Shown here: in pieces, positions 8,454-15,824 of the stretch
Layout of the letters: every line of letters starts with the position of its first letter
How positions within the stretch are numbered: position 1 is the stretch's first letter
Notes under the pieces: generated by a model
Database searches by the model: none
Seen by the model: the letters and a program-made list of their open reading frames with translations, nothing else
Told to the model about the DNA's origin: nothing
Origin: Bacteroidaceae bacterium
GTDB lineage: Bacteria > Bacteroidota > Bacteroidia > Bacteroidales > Bacteroidaceae
DNA length: 36,727 nt
NCBI GenBank assembly: GCA_017429945.1
Contig: JAFRNY010000006.1
Coordinates: 1-36,727, forward strand
Direction of reading: 5' to 3'
Position numbers and translations under genes: made by a program

Positions 8454-8461
8454 CAAAGATA
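8454..8461 (-). promoter_or_regulatory. Promoter -7 box of the metal-receptor operon
   Basis: TATCTTTG on the minus strand, only 8 bp before the start at 8445, so the leader would be very short. No clear -33 element is visible. Confidence 0.6.
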
Positions 8462-8507
8462 AAGTGTTTTTTTTGAATAAATGTGCGGTCAGACGACTTT
8501 TTTGTTG

Positions 8508-8515
8508 TATCTTTG
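8508..8515 (+). promoter_or_regulatory. Promoter -7 box of ribE
   Basis: TATCTTTG, 27 bp before the riboflavin synthase start. No -33 match is obvious. The leader is too short for an FMN riboswitch. Confidence 0.6.
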
Positions 8516-8542
8516 CACACGTTAACAATAAAAACCCTATTT

Positions 8543-9160
8543 ATGTTCTCAGGAATAGTAGAATGCACGGCCGTCGTTGTGGCCATAGAACACGAGCAGG
8601 ACAACATTCATTTCACGCTGCGCTGCCCGTTTACAGAAGAGTTGAAGATAGACCAGAGCATAGCTCACAACGGCGTATGCCTCACCGTGGTGCGCATCGA
8701 AGGCGACACCTACACAGTGACGGCCATGCGCGAGACGCTGGAACGTTCTAACCTTGGGCTCCTGAAGGTTGGCGACGAGGTCAATGTAGAACGGTCAATG
8801 ATGATGGGCGGCCGCCTCGACGGCCACATCGTGCAGGGCCATGTCGACCAGACGGCTCGCTGCATCCGCGTCGAGGATCAGGAGGGCAGCTACGAGTTTA
8901 CGTTCGAGTACGACGTCGACCCCGAGATGGTCAGTCGTGGCTACTTCACCGTCGACAAGGGGTCGGTGAGCGTCAATGGTGTCTCGCTGACTGTGTGCCG
9001 CCCGACGAAGAACACCTTCGCCGTGTGCATCATCCCTTATACCTTCGAAGTCACCAACTTCCACAACATAAAGGTGGGGACGGTGGTGAACCTCGAGTTC
9101 GATATTCTGGGTAAGTATATAGCCCAGTATCAGTCACGAATGAAAGAATTAAGCATCTAA
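8543..9160 (+). CDS. ribE: Riboflavin synthase, alpha chain
   Basis: Riboflavin synthase converts two 6,7-dimethyl-8-ribityllumazine molecules to riboflavin and a pyrimidine by-product, the last step of riboflavin synthesis in the cytosol. The protein is 205 aa, the normal size, with the hallmark N-terminus MFSGIVE and two lumazine-binding repeats (about 1-97 and 98-195); GGRLDGHIVQGHVD marks the start of the second and SVNGVSLTV lies within it. The start at 8543 is fixed by MFSGIVE; an upstream ATG at 8483 would lie within the promoter. GlnS follows after 4 bp, so the two are cotranscribed, although their functions are unrelated. Confidence 0.96.
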   Translation: MFSGIVECTAVVVAIEHEQDNIHFTLRCPFTEELKIDQSIAHNGVCLTVVRIEGDTYTVTAMRETLERSNLGLLKVGDEVNVERSMMMGGRLDGHIVQGHVDQTARCIRVEDQEGSYEFTFEYDVDPEMVSRGYFTVDKGSVSVNGVSLTVCRPTKNTFAVCIIPYTFEVTNFHNIKVGTVVNLEFDILGKYIAQYQSRMKELSI

Positions 9161-9164
9161 AGAT

Positions 9165-10925
9165 ATGGCAGAGAATATCAACAACGAAGCTCAGGAGAAG
9201 AAAAGCGTGAGCTTCATCGAGCAGAAGGTTATTAACGATTTGGCCGAAGGCAAGAACGGCGGACGTATACAGACACGCTTCCCGCCTGAGCCCAACGGCT
9301 ACCTCCACATAGGCCATGCCAAGGCCATCGCCATCGACTTTGGGCTGGCAAAGAAGTATGGCGGCAAGTGCAACCTGCGCTTTGATGACACCAACCCTCA
9401 GAAGGAGGACACGGAATACGTCAACGCCATCGAGAAGGACATCCGTTGGCTCGGCTTCGAGTGGGCCAATATCTACTATGCCTCAGACTACTTCCAGCAG
9501 CTGTGGGACTTCGCCGTATGGCTTATCAAGCAGGGGCGTGCCTATGTCGACGAACAGAGCGCCGAGGTCATTGCCCAGCAGAAGGGCACCACGACGTCGC
9601 CTGGCACCAACAGCCCCTTCCGCGACCGTCCCGTCGAGGAGAACCTGCGCCTGTTTGAATTCATGAACAGCGGCAAGTGCGAGCCCGGAACACTGGTGCT
9701 GCGCGCCAAGATTGATATGGCTCACCCGAATATGCTCTTCCGCGACCCGCTCATCTACCGTGTGCTTAACATACCGCATTGGCGCACTGGTTCTCAATGG
9801 AACGCCTATCCCATGTATGACTTCACCCATGGGCAGAGCGACTACCTCGAAGGCGTCACCCACTCGTGGTGCACGCTTGAGTTCGTGGAGCACCGGCCCT
9901 TGTATGATCTCTTTGTAACTTGGATGAAAGAGTGGCGCGGCGAGACCGACAATATCGAGGACAACCGTCCGCGGCAGACCGAGTTCAACAAGCTCAACCT
10001 CAACTACACGCTGATGTCGAAGCGCAACCTGTTGGCGCTGGTCAAGAACGGCTTCGTAAGCGGATGGGACGATCCCCGCATGCCCACCATCTGTGCTTTC
10101 CGTCGCCGTGGCTACTCGCCCGAGAGTATCGTCAACTTTATCGACAAGATTGGCTATACGACCTACGACGCGCTCAACGACTTTGCGCTCCTCGAGAGTG
10201 CCGTGCGCGACGACCTCAACCAGCGTGCCACGCGCGTCTCGGCTGTCGTGAACCCCGTGAAGCTTGTCATCACCAACTACCCCGAAGGGCAGGTTGAGGA
10301 GCTCGAGGCCGTCAACAATCCCGAGCGGCCCGAGGAAGGAACCCACACGATTGAGTTCTCACGCGAGCTCTGGATTGAGCGCGACGACTTCCAGCCCGTG
10401 GCCGAGAAGAAGTTCATGCGCCTGGCTCCTGGCAAGGAGGTGAGGCTGAAGAACGCCTATATAATTAAATGTAACGAAGAGGGCGACCACCCCTACGACA
10501 CCGACGAGCAAGGGAACGTCACATGCATCTATGCCACCTACGATCCCGAGACGCGCAGCGGACTGCCTGGTGCCGACCGTAAGATCAAGGGTAAGACGCT
10601 GCATTGGCTCAGCTGCGACCACTGCCTGCAGGCTGAGGTGCGCATGTACGAGCGCCTTTGGCAGGTGGAGAACCCGCGCGACGAGCTGGCACGCCTGCAG
10701 GGCGAAGGTCTTTCGGCCATCGATGCCATGAAGCAGATGATGAACCCCGACTCGCTGCACGTGCTCACGAATTGCTACGTCGAGAAGTTCGTCCGCGATA
10801 TGCCGGCGCTCACCTACCTGCAGTTCCAGCGTATCGGCTATTTCAACATCGACACCGATTCAACCCCCGACCACCTCGTCTTCAATAAGACCGTAGGGCT
10901 GAAAGATACGTTTAAGAAGAAATAA
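9165..10925 (+). CDS. glnS: Glutaminyl-tRNA synthetase
   Basis: Class I aminoacyl-tRNA synthetase that charges tRNA-Gln, 586 aa. The HIGH motif is in GYLHIGHAKAI (H48-H51), and a KMSKS-type loop appears as LMSKRNLLALV near residue 285. The N-terminal catalytic part is of the GlxRS type (IQTRFPPEPNGYLH), and the C-terminal half has the two beta-barrels for anticodon recognition. GlnRS rather than GluRS is supported by FPPEPNGYLHIGH, by the missing zinc site and by the GlnRS-type C-terminus. Its presence implies direct Gln-tRNA charging. The next gene is 42 bp away across an octamer repeat. Confidence 0.96.
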   Translation: MAENINNEAQEKKSVSFIEQKVINDLAEGKNGGRIQTRFPPEPNGYLHIGHAKAIAIDFGLAKKYGGKCNLRFDDTNPQKEDTEYVNAIEKDIRWLGFEWANIYYASDYFQQLWDFAVWLIKQGRAYVDEQSAEVIAQQKGTTTSPGTNSPFRDRPVEENLRLFEFMNSGKCEPGTLVLRAKIDMAHPNMLFRDPLIYRVLNIPHWRTGSQWNAYPMYDFTHGQSDYLEGVTHSWCTLEFVEHRPLYDLFVTWMKEWRGETDNIEDNRPRQTEFNKLNLNYTLMSKRNLLALVKNGFVSGWDDPRMPTICAFRRRGYSPESIVNFIDKIGYTTYDALNDFALLESAVRDDLNQRATRVSAVVNPVKLVITNYPEGQVEELEAVNNPERPEEGTHTIEFSRELWIERDDFQPVAEKKFMRLAPGKEVRLKNAYIIKCNEEGDHPYDTDEQGNVTCIYATYDPETRSGLPGADRKIKGKTLHWLSCDHCLQAEVRMYERLWQVENPRDELARLQGEGLSAIDAMKQMMNPDSLHVLTNCYVEKFVRDMPALTYLQFQRIGYFNIDTDSTPDHLVFNKTVGLKDTFKKK

Positions 10926-10929
10926 TGCC

Positions 10930-10969
10930 GTTAACTCGTTAACATGTTTACCTGTTAACTTGTTTCCGT
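10930..10969 (+). repeat. Octamer array GTTAACNN filling the glnS-TPR gap
   Basis: Five consecutive 8-bp units (GTTAACTC, GTTAACAT, GTTTACCT, GTTAACTT, GTTTCCGT) fill the gap almost exactly. The last unit runs into the GTG start candidate of the next gene at 10968. The GTTAAC core is shared with the larger array just after that gene. Confidence 0.8.
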
Positions 10970-12440
10970 GAATCCATTCATGCGTTTAGACGACGACCTG
11001 AAATATTTTGAGGAGCCGGGCTTCAAGAAAATCCTTGAGCGCTATGAGCAGGCACGTGCGGCGGGGCAAAACGTCTACATGGACGCAGAGGACCTCACTG
11101 ACGTGGCGGAGTACTATGCCTTGGTGCTTCAGGACAACGAACAGGCCGACGAGGCCATCAACCTGGCGTTGCTCCTGCACCCCGATGCTGTCGACCCTCA
11201 GATTTTCAGGGCGCGTCAGTTTATGCTGGCCGATGAGCCAAATAAGGCGCTGGAGATATGCGATGCCATAGATGACCAGAATCATCGCGAAGTGCTTTTC
11301 CTCAGAGCCGAGCTGATGGTGCGCGACGATAACTGCGAAGATGCTACCGGTCTCCTGCTCCGTAGTGCTGAGGCGCAGACTGATGACGTAGATTATTTCC
11401 TCTACGACTCAGCATACATCTTCATAGACTACAGCCAATACGACTGGGCCTTGGTGTTCGCAAACCGGCTCGCGGATATGGCTCCGGATTGGTATAAGAC
11501 ATGGCAGTTGCAGGCCGACGTACAGTTGGGCATGGGCAACAACCGTGTGGCTTTGAAATACGTAGGGCGGATGCTCGACGTTGACCCATTCAGCATCGAG
11601 ACCTGGAATTGGAGCGCCGAGGCGCATTCCAATCTGGGGCAGTACACGCAGGCAATGGAATCCGTAGAGTACGCTTTAGCCATTGAGCCGGAGAACGAAC
11701 GTGCCCTGCAGCTTAAGGCGTGGATCCTCCTACAGCAAGGCAACTGCGCAGAGGCGCACGAGATATACCAGCGTCTGGAGACCACTAATCCCACGTGCGA
11801 GAACCACTGGATGTATGATTCCTATGCGCTGCTCGACCTCAATCAGCCAGAGCAAGCTTACCGCGCTGTAAAGCAAGCCGAAGAACTGGCGGGCGACGAC
11901 AGCGAGGACAAAGCGGCTATCTTCGAGCAGGTGGCGCAGTCGGCCAGCCGGCTGGGCAACGTCAACGAGGCTCTCGAATACCTTGGTAAGGCAGAGAGCG
12001 TGAAGGCAGGCGAGAAGAAGAATGAGTGGGACGAGCGTATGCTGGCGGTGCGCGTGTTTGCCGAGAACGACAGCCTCGATGAGGCTCTGAAGGCAATCCA
12101 TGCGCTCATGGAGCGCTATCCCGATGCCTCCTTGGATATTTATTACCAGGGTGCAAGCGTGCTGTTCGACTATTCTTATTTCGACACTGTCGTGGCTATG
12201 CTCACAGAGCTACTGCAGCTGAGCGACGAGGTTCATCCCGACGCTTATGCTATGCTGGCTTTTTCCCAGATGTCGCTGGGCAATCATGACGAGGCATTAA
12301 CGAATATTCGCAAGGCTATCGATGCGCATGCACCGAGCCTTGCGGATATTTTTTGTGATAAGTTCCCTGGGGTTAAGCCCGAGGAAATTTATGATTACTA
12401 CTACTATCAGGTCTATGGCCAATGGCCGGAGACACGTTAA
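10968..12440 (+). CDS. TPR-repeat protein of unknown role
   Basis: A 490-aa protein built of tetratricopeptide-like helical pairs throughout, for example MLDVDPFSIETWNWSAEAH, VEYALAIEPENERALQLKA and ALTNIRKAIDAHAPS. It is acidic, with no signal peptide or membrane segment, so it is probably a cytosolic scaffold. The start could be the GTG at 10968 (used here) or the ATG at 10980, which gives MRLDDDLKYF; no ribosome binding site separates them and I lean slightly to the ATG. It is bracketed on both sides by GTTAAC octamer arrays, the second of which supplies its TAA stop. The last residues (YYYYQVYGQWPETR) are tyrosine-rich. No specific function is proposed. Confidence 0.85.
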   Translation: MNPFMRLDDDLKYFEEPGFKKILERYEQARAAGQNVYMDAEDLTDVAEYYALVLQDNEQADEAINLALLLHPDAVDPQIFRARQFMLADEPNKALEICDAIDDQNHREVLFLRAELMVRDDNCEDATGLLLRSAEAQTDDVDYFLYDSAYIFIDYSQYDWALVFANRLADMAPDWYKTWQLQADVQLGMGNNRVALKYVGRMLDVDPFSIETWNWSAEAHSNLGQYTQAMESVEYALAIEPENERALQLKAWILLQQGNCAEAHEIYQRLETTNPTCENHWMYDSYALLDLNQPEQAYRAVKQAEELAGDDSEDKAAIFEQVAQSASRLGNVNEALEYLGKAESVKAGEKKNEWDERMLAVRVFAENDSLDEALKAIHALMERYPDASLDIYYQGASVLFDYSYFDTVVAMLTELLQLSDEVHPDAYAMLAFSQMSLGNHDEALTNIRKAIDAHAPSLADIFCDKFPGVKPEEIYDYYYYQVYGQWPETR

Positions 12441-12555
12441 CAGGTTAACAAATTAACAAATTAACAGGTTAACAGATTAACAAATTAACAGGTTAACAGA
12501 TTAACAAATTAACAGGTTAACAGATTAACAAATTAACAGGTTAACAAGTTTACAA
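12436..12555 (+). repeat. Octamer array RTTAACAR, 15 units, after the TPR gene
   Basis: Fifteen uninterrupted 8-bp units of (G/A)TTAACA(G/A), with a 24-bp higher-order period (ATTAACAA-ATTAACAG-GTTAACAG) repeated four times between 12452 and 12547. The first unit contains the TAA stop of the TPR gene. Because 8 is not a multiple of 3, TAA occurs in all three forward frames. Confidence 0.95.
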
Positions 12556-12574
12556 GTTCTGCAAGCATTAAAAG

Positions 12575-12659
12575 CTAAAGTAGTTAAAGACGATACTTTA
12601 GCCAAGTGACTGTCTTTAGGAGAGACAGCACTCTAATCAATCGTCTTTAACTACTTTAG
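12575..12659. terminator. Long 20-bp inverted repeat with inner hairpin between convergent genes
   Basis: A perfect 20-bp inverted repeat, 12575-12594 with 12640-12659, encloses a second hairpin: CTGTCT (12610-12615) with AGACAG (12623-12628), extended by AGTG/CACT around one bulged base. It lies between the ends of the TPR gene and rpiB, so a bidirectional terminator is the simplest reading. There is no clean T-run, so another structural role is possible. Confidence 0.6.
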
Positions 12660-12704
12660 ATACTTTAACTTCCAAAGCAACCGGGGCTTGCGAAAGTTAG
12701 CAGG

Positions 12705-13145
12705 TTAGCATGGGATCTTATCGATGCGGGCTTGATGGCGCCCTCCTTCGAAAGCAGTGGCGAAGAACTCGTCGAGGCAGGCGGCGCAGGTGGCTTCGTC
12801 TATGAAGCGGCCCGGGAAGACGATGACGTTGGCATCGTTGTGCTGGCGGATGAGGTGAGCAATCTCGGGGCGCCATACCAAGCCGGCGCGCACGCCCTGA
12901 TGCTTGTTCAAGGTCATCGAGATGCCCTCGCCCGAACCGCAGACTGCGATGCCGGGATAGACGCTGCCGTCCTCGATGGCGTAGCCCAAAGCGTGACCGA
13001 AGTCACTGTAGTCGCAAGAGGCTTCGCTATAGGTGCCGAAGTCCTTGTACTCGTAGCCCTTCTCCTCGAGGTACTTCTTGATGAACTGTTTCAAAGGGTA
13101 GCCAGCGTGGTCAGATGCGAGACCGATTATATGAACGGAGTTCAT
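12705..13145 (-). CDS. rpiB: Ribose-5-phosphate isomerase B
   Basis: Interconverts ribose 5-phosphate and ribulose 5-phosphate in the non-oxidative pentose phosphate pathway. At 146 aa it is the normal size for the RpiB/LacAB family. Visible motifs are ASDHAG (residues 10-15), the catalytic-cysteine loop CGSGEGIS with C69, and NKHQGVRA (80-87), which binds the phosphate end. It lies on the same strand as transketolase, two genes away, with which it shares the pathway; the intervening four-helix-bundle gene looks like an insertion between them. The start at 13145 follows a heptamer array at 13155-13182. Confidence 0.94.
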   Translation of the reverse strand: MNSVHIIGLASDHAGYPLKQFIKKYLEEKGYEYKDFGTYSEASCDYSDFGHALGYAIEDGSVYPGIAVCGSGEGISMTLNKHQGVRAGLVWRPEIAHLIRQHNDANVIVFPGRFIDEATCAACLDEFFATAFEGGRHQARIDKIPC

Positions 13146-13154
13146 ACTGAATTA

Positions 13155-13182
13155 AAAATTCAAAATTCAAAATTCAAAATTA
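13155..13182 (-). repeat. Heptamer array (AAAATTC on plus strand) upstream of rpiB
   Basis: Four 7-bp units (AAAATTC three times, then AAAATTA) about 10 bp upstream of the rpiB start, on the side facing the four-helix-bundle gene. Confidence 0.8.
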
Positions 13183-13207
13183 AATGTGTAAGCGTTCTAT
13201 AGAGGAT

Positions 13208-13619
13208 AATGAAAAGTGAAAAATTGAAGCCTTTTCTTATTGATTTTCCTTTGCTTTCTTTATGATGGCAACTAATAATGATATAATCTCTTTAGCATCT
13301 TTGTCCAAAGACTCGAAGAGTGCATCTTCAAGATAGTTTCCGTAGTGCAAAAGGTCTAACCAATACCTTGTCTCGTTAGCCTCTTTCAAGGCGATAGACA
13401 ACTTATTGATAAAGTCTGCTTTGCTTTGTGCAAATTCAGCTTCTCTGACTAACGCTCCTATAGCAGTGCCACTTCTAAAAACTTGGTTTGACATATTGTA
13501 CTCTTTCTTTTTCAAGATGTACTGATGTGCCTTGACCATTCGGCGTGCAAATGCGTGAGTCTTAATAGCTATAGCATTGTCCTTCATCAATAAAAGCTGT
13601 CAATTTTTCACTTTTCATT
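13208..13619. mobile_element. Candidate IVS-like cassette: four-helix-bundle gene inside a 20-bp inverted repeat
   Basis: A perfect 20-bp inverted repeat (13208-13227 with 13600-13619) brackets the small gene at 13237-13590. Similarity continues inward imperfectly for about 18 bp (AAGCCTTTTCTTATTGATT against ACAGCTTTTATTGATGAA when both are read inward). The 23S rRNA intervening sequences that encode S23 proteins have the same plan: inverted ends around a four-helix-bundle ORF. However, the arm sequence resembles a low-complexity motif seen elsewhere (19812-19827), so chance from repeated spacer DNA is possible. Confidence 0.4.
13237..13590 (-). CDS. Four-helix-bundle protein (S23/IVS-type family)
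   Basis: Small, highly helical protein of 117 aa. The family features are FARRMVKAHQYILKKKEYN, the central SNQVFRSGTAIGALVREAE and the KLSIALKEANETRYWLDLL segment. Relatives are encoded in intervening sequences of 23S rRNA genes, occur as stand-alone genes in many Bacteroidota, and resemble the Avd accessory protein of diversity-generating retroelements. No reverse transcriptase or variable repeat is nearby, so a retroelement role is not supported. Base composition is visibly more AT-rich than the neighbours, suggesting separate origin. ATG codons at 13590 and 13587 are adjacent alternatives. The biochemical role is unknown; nucleic-acid binding is a family-based guess. Confidence 0.85.
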   Translation of the reverse strand: MMKDNAIAIKTHAFARRMVKAHQYILKKKEYNMSNQVFRSGTAIGALVREAEFAQSKADFINKLSIALKEANETRYWLDLLHYGNYLEDALFESLDKDAKEIISLLVAIIKKAKENQ

Positions 13620-13628
13620 TATAATTGT

Positions 13629-15647
13629 TCATTTGAGCAAGTCACAGACTTGCTTGTACACATTCTCGGCCGTGAAGCCCAGCTTCTCGTCGAGCACCTT
13701 GTAAGGAGCGCTGAAGCCGAAGCTCTGGAGACCCCAGACGCAGCCGTCGGCACCTACGAGACCTTCGAGGTTGACGGGCAGACCGGCTGTGAGGCCGAAC
13801 TTCTTCACGCCGCAGGGCAGAATCTGCTGCTGGTAGTCCTTGGGCTGGCTGCGGAAGAGGCCTTCGGAGGGCACACTGACGATGCGCACCTTCACGCCGT
13901 CGTTGCGCAGGAGTTCGGCGCCGGCCACGAGGGTCGAGACTTCAGAGCCGCTGGCGAGCAGGATGACATCGGGATTCTCGTCGCTGCCGGCCACGATGTA
14001 AGCACCCTTCTCGGCCTGACGGTAATCGTTGCCTGCGGGCAGGTCGGCGATGTTCTGACGGCTGAGGATGAGGGCTGTGGGGCTGTCGACATTCTCCATT
14101 GCCAGGCGCCATGCCTCGGTCGTTTCCTGAGCGTCGGCAGGGCGCAGCACGAGTGTGGAGTTCTTGCCGTGGTGGTTCTTCAGTTTCTCCATCAGACGGA
14201 TCTGAGCTTCCTGCTCAACGGGCTCGTGGGTAGGACCGTCCTCACCAACGCGGAAGGCATCGTGTGTCCAGATGAACTTCACGGGCAGCTCCATGAGGGC
14301 AGCCATACGTACGGCGGGTTTCATATAGTCGGAGAAGACGAAGAATGTGCCGCAGGCGGGGATGACGCCACCGTGCAGGGCCATACCGATGCAGCAGCAA
14401 GCCATTGTCAGCTCGGCCACGCCGGCCTGGAAGAATGCGCCGCTGAAGTCACCGGCCTTGAGGGCGTGTGTCTTCTTGAGGAAACCGTCGGTCTTGTCGG
14501 AGTTGCTGAGGTCGGCGCTGCCCACGATCATGTTGGGCACCTGCTCGGCCAGCACGCCCAGTACGGCAGCACTGGCGTTGCGCGTAGCGTCGCCGTTCTT
14601 CTGTGCGACCTTTGTCCAATCCACCTTCGGAGCCTTGCCGCTGAACCATTCTGCCTGAGCGGCAGCGCACTCGGGATTCTTGGCAGCCCAGGCTGCTTCT
14701 TCAGCCTTGCGCTCAGCTACGATGGCCTTCAGCTCTTCGGCGCGACGGGCGTAGAGCTCCTTGACGTCGTCGAAGATAACGAACGGATTCTCGGCATCGC
14801 CGCCAAGGTTGGCAATAGTCTTCTTGTATGCCTCGCCTCCGAGGGGAGCACCGTGGGTCTTGCAGTTGCGCTCGTAGCTGGAGCCGTCCTCCTTGAGCGC
14901 GCCCTTGCCCATGACGGTCTTGCCGATGATGAGTGCGGGCTTGCCCTTCACGGCCTTGGCAGCCTCGATAGCCTTGCGGATCTCGGCGGCATCGTTACCG
15001 TTGATGCAGAACACTTCCCATCCGAGGGCGCGGTACTTGGCGGCGGTGTCCTCGTTCATGACCTCAGCTGTCTCGGTGGAGAGCTGAATGTCGTTGCTGT
15101 CGTAGAACATCACTACGTTGTCCAGGCCGAGTGTGCCGGCGATGCGGGCAGCGCCCTGCGAAATCTCTTCCTGTACGCCGCCATCGGAGATATAAATGTA
15201 GATGGTCTCCTTCTCGAACGTGGGGTTGCCGGTGTGGGCTGCGAGGAACTTGGCAGCGATGGCAGCACCGATGCCGAAGGTGTGACCTTGACCGAGCGGG
15301 CCGCTGGTGTTCTCGATGCCACGTGCGGGGTCAGCTTCGGGGTGACCGGGCGTGGGCGAGCCCCACTGGCGCAGCTGCTGCAGCTCTTCGAGCGAGAACT
15401 TGCCGATGAGGGCGAGCTGCGAGTAGAGCATAGGAGCCATGTGGCCGGGGTCGAGGAAGAAACGGTCGCGGCCTACCCATGTGGGGTCGGCGGGGTCATA
15501 GTTGAGGTATTCGCTATAGAGCACGTTGATGAAGTCGGCGCCACCCATAGCTCCGCCCGGGTGACCGCTCTTAGCTTTCTCTACCATCGAGGCAGCCAGA
15601 ATGCGGATGTTGTCGGCTGCGTGGTTCAGTACTTTAATGTCGTTCAT
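13629..15647 (-). CDS. tkt: Transketolase
   Basis: Thiamine-diphosphate enzyme that moves two-carbon ketol units between sugar phosphates in the pentose phosphate pathway, 672 aa, full length. Motifs are SGHPGG (residues 27-32), the GPLGQG loop, the TPP/metal region ISDGGVQEEISQGAARIA with YDSNDIQL, and the pyrimidine-binding half with ELPVKFIWTHDAFRVGEDGP and FVFSDY. Its start at 15647 is 177 bp after the seryl-tRNA synthetase stop, across a 9-bp repeat array. No TAnnTTTG box is apparent in front, so it may be read through from serS. Confidence 0.96.
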   Translation of the reverse strand: MNDIKVLNHAADNIRILAASMVEKAKSGHPGGAMGGADFINVLYSEYLNYDPADPTWVGRDRFFLDPGHMAPMLYSQLALIGKFSLEELQQLRQWGSPTPGHPEADPARGIENTSGPLGQGHTFGIGAAIAAKFLAAHTGNPTFEKETIYIYISDGGVQEEISQGAARIAGTLGLDNVVMFYDSNDIQLSTETAEVMNEDTAAKYRALGWEVFCINGNDAAEIRKAIEAAKAVKGKPALIIGKTVMGKGALKEDGSSYERNCKTHGAPLGGEAYKKTIANLGGDAENPFVIFDDVKELYARRAEELKAIVAERKAEEAAWAAKNPECAAAQAEWFSGKAPKVDWTKVAQKNGDATRNASAAVLGVLAEQVPNMIVGSADLSNSDKTDGFLKKTHALKAGDFSGAFFQAGVAELTMACCCIGMALHGGVIPACGTFFVFSDYMKPAVRMAALMELPVKFIWTHDAFRVGEDGPTHEPVEQEAQIRLMEKLKNHHGKNSTLVLRPADAQETTEAWRLAMENVDSPTALILSRQNIADLPAGNDYRQAEKGAYIVAGSDENPDVILLASGSEVSTLVAGAELLRNDGVKVRIVSVPSEGLFRSQPKDYQQQILPCGVKKFGLTAGLPVNLEGLVGADGCVWGLQSFGFSAPYKVLDEKLGFTAENVYKQVCDLLK

Positions 15648-15691
15648 GTAAGTGAATGTTTATAAGATTTATAAATGATTGGATTCTTGCT

Positions 15692-15736
15692 AATAAAGGG
15701 AGTTAAAGACGTTAAGGGAGTTAAAGAAGTTAAAGA
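15692..15736. repeat. Nonamer array AGTTAAAGA between serS and tkt
   Basis: Five 9-bp units (AATAAAGGG, AGTTAAAGA, CGTTAAGGG, AGTTAAAGA, AGTTAAAGA). The last runs into AGTTAAAGACGATA (15728-15741), 14 bases identical to 12582-12595 in the inverted repeat after the TPR gene. A small GATAG/CTATC hairpin follows at about 15738-15752. Confidence 0.75.
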
Positions 15737-15824
15737 CGATAGTTTTGCTATCAGTATTTAAGTTGACGGCTGTTGTAGGGCAATGGCGTCCCGTTAACTT
15801 CTGTTGCAGCGTTTGCGATGCCGT

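Noticed and set aside
8508-8542. FMN riboswitch before ribE
   Set aside because: The gap from the promoter box to ATG is only about 27 bp and shows no riboswitch elements.
8446-8607. Upstream extension of the small Cys/His gene
   Set aside because: It runs through both divergent promoters and the ribE start.
12436-12555. Possible CRISPR array
   Set aside because: Units are contiguous 8-mers with no spacers, and there are no cas genes.
13237-13590. Part of a diversity-generating retroelement because of Avd-like resemblance
   Set aside because: No reverse transcriptase, template repeat or variable repeat is present in the window.
13650-15665. A 671-codon open frame antisense to transketolase
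   Set aside because: It mirrors the codon bias of tkt on the other strand, has no recognisable family, and tkt is complete with catalytic motifs.
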